DNA of 64,000 nt, from assembly GCA_029204225.1 (NCBI GenBank), contig CM055110.1, forward strand, positions 17,542,759 to 17,606,758, written 5' to 3'. A model generated the notes under the pieces. It ran no database searches. It saw only the letters and a program-made list of their open reading frames with translations, and was not told where the DNA came from. The position numbers and the translations under genes were made by a program. The stretch comes from Diphasiastrum complanatum (Eukaryota > Streptophyta > Lycopodiopsida > Lycopodiales > Lycopodiaceae). Below, in pieces: positions 58,547 to 64,000 of this stretch (position 1 is the first letter of the stretch; each line of letters opens with the position of its first letter).

Positions 58547-61500
58547 GTTAGAAATTAGCTTGTGATCTGATTCATTAGTATAAGCTCTAAATGTGATGAT
58601 GTAATTAGTGTACAGCTTATATGGTTTACTATATATGGTTGTGATCGAGACGCGACCCGTTAGAATATATTGATCGAGAACTGATCCCGTAGACGGCTAC
58701 TTGGGTTAGCTGGGTAGCCAAACATAGGAAAAATTAGCCTGTACAGAGTTATTTACAATACTTGCTATACTTGGGAGCATGTTCCAAGTTTGTCGGTCGA
58801 ATTTGGCCATATTGGGCCCCGACCTTAGTTTGACAGGTGGTAGGCCAATTTTAGGACACCTGCCTTTTCATGCAGTTTGTGAATACTCTATATGTATAGT
58901 GTTTCTTTGTAATCTAATAAATTTTGTTGTGCCATCTTTGAGAGCTTGTGAGGAGTGGCTATGGTGATTGTGTGATGTGATCTGCATACTGCAGTAGATC
59001 CTAACAGAATTTCAACTTGGTATTAGAGAGTCAGGGTGATGCAGGTATGCACGATCCGGTGGAGCTATGAGATAGCATCTTTCACCAAGAAAAATAGCAC
59101 TCAGAGCGTCTTAGGAGAGAGGACTCCATACAGGGTATCGGCAGCCCGAATGGCATGAGACAGCAAAGTTCCTTCGATTGGAACTTCGGGAAGATCAAAA
59201 CGATTGTCGTAGGTGGATTCCAGGGAGAATTCACGGAGAAACTTGCAGTTCCGGTGGTTTCAAGGAAATCATCGATGGTGGCTTCATAATTCACTGTGTG
59301 GACAACCGTTTGGCGCAACGAGGCTTGCATGAGAATGCAAAGAGCAGGGATGGAGAGCCATAGCAATTTATAGGGCCAAATTTGGTTGAAAACGGAGGAA
59401 ATTTGGAAACTTTCCAGTTTTGTGGGGTGTTGACAAATTTCTGGAAAAATTAGTTTGTTTGCAGTTGATACTGCACCAATTGTGAAATTGTAAATTGCAT
59501 CGGAGAGCCAGAGGTAGGGTGACCTCTGTGGAGTGAAGAACTGCAAGTGGAAGCTTAGTGAAAGGCTGAGCACAGCCCAAGATATCCTCCTCTTCATGGC
59601 TGCTAGGGTTTACAGCAAGAAAATCTTGGATCTTTCTCTGTAGGAATTATCTTTTTGATCTGTAAATGCTTGTATGAGGGCACCCCGGTGAGGAATGGAC
59701 AATTTAAAAAAGCCGTGGGCGGTCGTAGGCCAGTAAGAGAACTGGAACAGGTCGAAGCAAAGAAACCACCATAGCTTAGAGCTCGGTGATAGAGAGAAAG
59801 AGATAGCATGGAGGAGGAGAGGGCCGCGATGGACAGGTCGCGCACGTCCAATCAGACTAAGAGGGTAGCGACTGGAGAGCTCGGTGTGTGTATGGAGGAG
59901 CAAGATTCAGTGCACCCAAATAGTCAAGATCGTTGGATCTGGATCCAACGCGATCGATGGTCACAAAGAAGCGCTCGGGGAGCAACGTGGGCCATCAGAT
60001 CTTGGGAGGCCAATGGATGCATTTAAAAGGGGCCTGAAGGGCAATGAAGAAAATAAGTGGCCTTTTTTTCATTAAAAATTTTCAAATGGATATTCATTGA
60101 AGAGACCCGAAGTCCAAAATGGACTTCACTTCATTAAAAATCTTCATTATGAAGAAACAGTTCAAATTTGCAAGGCATTTTGGAAATGGACCTATCTTTG
60201 GCTAGAGGACACCTTTTTTGGCCATCCTTGGATGCTTAGAGCTAGCGGATAGAGCGATGTCACAGACAGGGAGAAATGCATTTCAGGGAGTTTTGTCACC
60301 ATTCTATCGAGCTCTAGTGATGGGCTACATTCGCTATTTGGGTACCGTAGGACCAAATTTGGGGAAATTTTTGGCTGGTAAAACCTGCTACAGGGCAGTA
60401 CGATGAGGCATTATCGCTTTGAAATCATTATTTCTTACACATAACAGGGTAACAAGGCATTTGGAGGCAGTAAATGTAGTATGGGGGCGAATGGTAGCAG
60501 AATTGTGTGGAGAAAGCTTGTATTGGCGACGGAAGTGCAACTTGGCGGCGTGACTACTCATCATTGGCGACAATTTTGAGAGGGCAAGCAATCACAGGTG
60601 AGAAAAAGACATGGTATGCCGATTACAGGTGAGAAACTCTTGTGATCAGGTTCAACTTTTGGAGTTAGAACCAACCAACATCAAGTGGCATTTTTGGGGA
60701 ACGCTCTCACAGGTATGATCGGTAGTGGCATTGTTGAGTCAGGTCATAGCTGTATTGACACAAGCATCTGTAGCTTGGAAATTTCTCGTTCGGAGGGAAA
60801 TATGGGCTAGCTTGGAGGTACACACATATTGGTGGTCATAGGTGATGGAAGTGCGAAGTGGTGCCAGTTGGAAGCCATTGGGCAAGATAGCAGACTTGCA
60901 TTGGACGAGCTGTGTGTGGGACATGCAAAGGATGAAGAACGGGTCGATAATCACACTTTGGATGCTCTTGGTGAGTGGTGAGTGTGATGATTTTGCAGTT
61001 TTGCAGTTGGTAAGTCAATTTTGATCAAGTAATTGTAGTTGTGGAGCAGTGTATTAGGTTCATCAAGGAGATACACTTCAACTGCCAGTTTGGATAAGTC
61101 AAGTCAATTTGCCATATCCGTATTGCATCAGAGATGTAGATTTTAGTGATGACAAGGTGTAGATCATTTGGTTTGGGCCATGGAAGATTTCACAGGTTCA
61201 CTTGGAGAGATATTGGCATGCACAGTCATGTGAGGGACTTGATGGTGGCTTTGGAGTTCACATCTTAGTGTATTCTCAGGGAGTGGTTTGGAACCACTCA
61301 CAGGAGCAGCTAGGAGCTAGCTTGGGGGAATACAAGTGGGCACTACAGGGTAGATGCTTAGATCTTTCTGATCAGGGTTGGCACTAGAATACCTGGTAGG
61401 GATAGCACTGCAGGATGACATGGGATAATCATCAAGGGGCAGCTATTTCATATTGGACTTGAGTCATTGGCATGGACAGGACTTACAAGGGAATTCATGA

Positions 61501-62953
61501 TGGAATCAGGAAGCTACAAATGCAAATGGACAAAGCGTGAAGCTTTGGAAGCCAGCTTTAGGTTGGAGAGCTGATGGAGATCGTATGAGGTGTGATCGAA
61601 GGGCAAACACTATGATGGGTGTTTTGCTAGTGATCTACTAGAGGGGACACTGATGGCAAGGACTTCATGGTGTGCTCATTTGGGAGTACGTGATGACATT
61701 AAAGTAGGGGGCCAGTTTTGGACATTGGCATCGATGGGGAGGCATCTACCATCATGGGCGCAGATAAGCTATCTATAGCTTTCATGTATTTGGCTATATT
61801 TGTAGGAGTCTAGGCTTGGCACAAGTGTTGGAATTTCCATGGTGCAGATTCTCAGGTGGCGAGATCATAGGGAAGCCTAGAGGAAGTCACTCAGAGCCAT
61901 ATACCTCAATACGATCAGGGAGACAGTGGTCTCGGGATCCCATGAGCGACGACTCAGGGATATGCTTGCAGTGGCATGGTGTCGGGTGACACATAGCCAG
62001 GGAGAGCGAGAAAATGCTAGGAGCTAGGTGGAGCAAGTGATGCTTTGGAGTTCGGCTTGTCTAGCAGGATAGTGACCAGGATCGAAGACATCAGGTGAGC
62101 ATAATATGTGGATGACGAGTCCATTGGGGTGGCACTCAGGGAGATGCTACAGTTGCTCAAGTATGATATGTCATTTGATGAATGGACGATGTTCTTCAGC
62201 TGGTGCATCATGTGATGACCTAGGGACGGGTCATGCCTACTTGGAGGTAGATGGCATGGAGTGTACCTGGGGTGGTACATATCCTAAGGGCATGGAGTGC
62301 ATTACAGGGTGATGTGGATCCAGCATGCCCACGGTTGTGAGCCAGCAGGGATGGAGATGGTTGCTCAGAAAGTGACAGCTGCTACTTTGGCGAGTGATCA
62401 GGTGAGCTGCATGGTTATATGCACGGTAGTCTCTAGGTTGGCACCACATGTTATTTCTATCCATCATTATTTGGTAAGCAAGATGCAGTTTTTGGTTAGA
62501 TCCAATTGGAGTCTAGTTGCACTACAGGTGGACAGATTCTTGGGGAGCTATCAGCGGGTAATGAATACTTGGTGATCAAAATGGTACAAGATACAGGGTT
62601 CTGGAGCTATCCTACCTGATATGCTATGGATCGTGGGTGAGTTATTCATCACGATAGTGGATCTAGTTTGTATTTGCTTTGGCTTGGACACTATGATGGA
62701 TGTTGTGGCGAGATAGGCTCCTTGGTGGGAGGCCTATGTATTGGTGAAATCAGAATTGGCAACATCAAGCATGGGAAGTTGAGCCTACATGGGATGTAGG
62801 AGAGGCGTATCATCATCAGTATCTTTGGGATACTCTATATGTACAGTGTTTCTTTGTAATCTAATAACTTTTGTTGTGCCATCTTTGAGAGCTTGTGAGG
62901 AGTGGCTATGGTGATTGTGTGATGTGATCTGCATACTGCACTAGTACCTAACA
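58547..62953 (+). mobile_element. Non-autonomous LTR element without coding capacity (LARD-like)
   Basis: The 5' LTR, 58547-59006, opens (A)GTTAGAAATTAG and closes CCTAACA. Its last 123 bp (58884-59006) recur as a truncated 3' LTR at 62831-62953. A primer-binding site follows the 5' LTR. The 3.8-kb interior is less AT-rich than its surroundings and has no gag, protease, RT or integrase motif on either strand. The longest frame (59597-59082, minus, 171 codons) has no recognised homology. About 600 bp of the interior recurs inverted at 23568-24142, showing that it is repeated in the genome. Confidence 0.75.
59018..59028 (+). promoter_or_regulatory. Primer-binding site of the LARD
   Basis: TGGTATTAGAG, 11 bp beyond the LTR end, differs by one base from TGGTATCAGAG, the standard plant site for the 3' end of initiator tRNA-Met. 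It gives the element a plus orientation. Confidence 0.7.
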
Positions 62954-63217
62954 GAATCTCAACTTAGAACTATGTCATGTAACATATTATTGGAAAGCCC
63001 TTGTTGAGCTGTTTCCAATGCATCGGACTGTGCTAAATTCGGATTTACCACTAAAAAGTTATGCCATTTTTAGTGTGGAATCAAAATGTGAACTCAAAAA
63101 GTTACGTTATGTAGATTTCAAATTTGAGTGTTTTGATTGGTCCATGTGTAAGAAAAATTTGAGAAAAAATATAAAAAGAATCTTTACAAAGGTTTTTTTT
63201 TGGATATAGAACTCCTC

Positions 63218-64000
63218 TAATGGTTGCTGATTTGAGTGACTGGTTGTAGCACTGTGTGCTTGTTGTTGGAACTGCTTCTTCTTTTCGTTGTTGTACTTTA
63301 AAGTTCGGCAGTCCTTGATTGCGTGGCCAGTCCTCTTAAAGTATTTGCAGAAAAGTTTCTACACTGGTTGGAATGATGAAGAGTTTGAATTCAATCCTGA
63401 ACTGGAATTTGGCCTAGATTGCATGTTGCTCTTCTTGTCAGTAGAGCCTGACTTTGTAGATCTCTTGGATCTAAACTTCTGATTTTTTGAATATAGAGCT
63501 TGAGGATCCGATCCTGAGACTGAGGAGGATGCTGATCTTCTGATCTCCTCTTGTAGGAGTAGTGAAATTACTCTTGATAAAGTGAGGTGCTCCTGGGTAG
63601 AACTTGTCATTACCCAATTTTTGTAGGCTTCAGATAGACTTGATAATAGAGTCATGAGTGCATCGAAATCTTCTATGACTGAGCCAGTTGTAGTCATATG
63701 CTCCATAAGATTTTTAAACGTGTTGAGATGACTCGAAACACTATTTGCATCAAACATTTTGAGGTTGCAGAATTTCTTCCTCAGATGAAGCTTGGATGTT
63801 ACATCTCTGATGTCGTAGAGAGTTGCTAGAATGTCCCATGCATCCTTAGCAGTCTAAGCAGCATGTATGTAGGTGATCTAAGTATCCTTGATGTTGAGGG
63901 TGATCATGGCAAATGCTTTGCCATCTCTCAGTCTCCACTTGGTGATGATGGCTGCATCACCTTCTGGTTTGAGCTCTGTGCCATCAATGATGTCCCACAG
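63218..64000 (-). mobile_element. Ty1/copia E, right part: gag
   Basis: On the minus strand gag runs from beyond the right edge to about 63230. It includes KWRLRDGKAFAMITLNIKD, a stop, AWDILATLYDIRDVTSKLHL, then the open frame 63757-63359 with FDANSVSSHLNTFKNLMEHM and LSEAYKNWVMTSSTQEHLTL. A Ser/Lys-rich linker precedes the knuckle CKYFKRTGHAIKDCR near 63320, in which the second zinc-binding Cys is Phe. It continues into the protease at 58446 once the MITE is ignored. Confidence 0.85.

Larger units (their letters stand above)
58451..63217. mobile_element. MITE family M, second copy, split by the LARD
   Basis: Left piece 58451-58546 starts GGGGAGATTTGAGCTCCAAA; right piece about 62954-63217 ends GGATATAGAACTCCTC. 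Both match the intact copy at 11341-11708 in order, and TA lies outside each end. Together they rebuild nearly the whole 368-bp MITE around the inserted 4.4-kb element. Confidence 0.85.

Noticed and set aside
59082-59597. 171-codon frame in the LARD as a gene
   Set aside because: No recognisable domain; it sits in the leader of a non-coding LTR element, and composition alone can explain it.
60000-62800. Several 60-90 codon frames on both strands
   Set aside because: Chance frames in less AT-rich, non-coding LARD interior; none has retroelement or host motifs.

Overview
This is plant nuclear DNA, about 63% A+T, made almost entirely of dead transposable elements. Land-plant origin is shown by two broken host-type genes: a GABA/amino-acid transporter of the AAAP family and a GDSL esterase/lipase, both with introns. 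Many nested Ty1/copia and Ty3/gypsy elements, long dinucleotide tracts and an 'IIDGMDQ'-type repeat gene would fit a large genome such as a fern or gymnosperm, but the species is a guess. I see no intact host gene, no tRNA or rRNA gene and no CRISPR array.

Layout. 1-8 kb: decayed copia pol pieces (minus), an LTR, an A-rich tract, a decayed repeat-associated gene (plus) and a Ty3/gypsy protease-RT remnant (minus) interrupted by a truncated LTR. 8.6-11.3 kb: microsatellites, including a 515-bp CT/CCCT/AC tract. 11.3-13.1 kb: a MITE, then an open but internally deleted copia polyprotein frame. 13.9-15.1 kb: a GC-rich hairpin array with a period near 60 bp, and two copies of a composite hairpin element, the second abutting a GDSL pseudogene (15.07-15.91 kb, minus). 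18.7-23.5 kb: two copia pieces separated by a GC-rich decayed coiled-coil coding segment; the second piece carries a 337-codon frame whose RT core is replaced, and ends in a 3' LTR. 24.26-25.07 kb holds the 3' half of the transporter gene (plus) and 36.29-39.11 kb its 5' half (minus). The 12 kb between them is copia and gypsy debris. 40.7-46.8 kb: a gypsy LTR with primer-binding site, an internally deleted copia with both LTRs, and a further copia fragment. 46.9-56.2 kb: a copia array of form LTR-internal-LTR-internal-LTR. 57.3 kb to the end: a copia (minus) split by a MITE, itself split by a 4.4-kb non-coding LTR element.

The strongest observations are the transporter gene split into opposite orientations, consistent with an inversion of about 12 kb; the three-level nesting at 57-64 kb; primer-binding sites in the tandem copia that match the anticodon arm of initiator tRNA-Met rather than its 3' end; two long open copia-derived frames lacking a recognisable RT core; and a recurring composite hairpin element. 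All domain and intron calls were made by reading translations by eye; no database or alignment was run.
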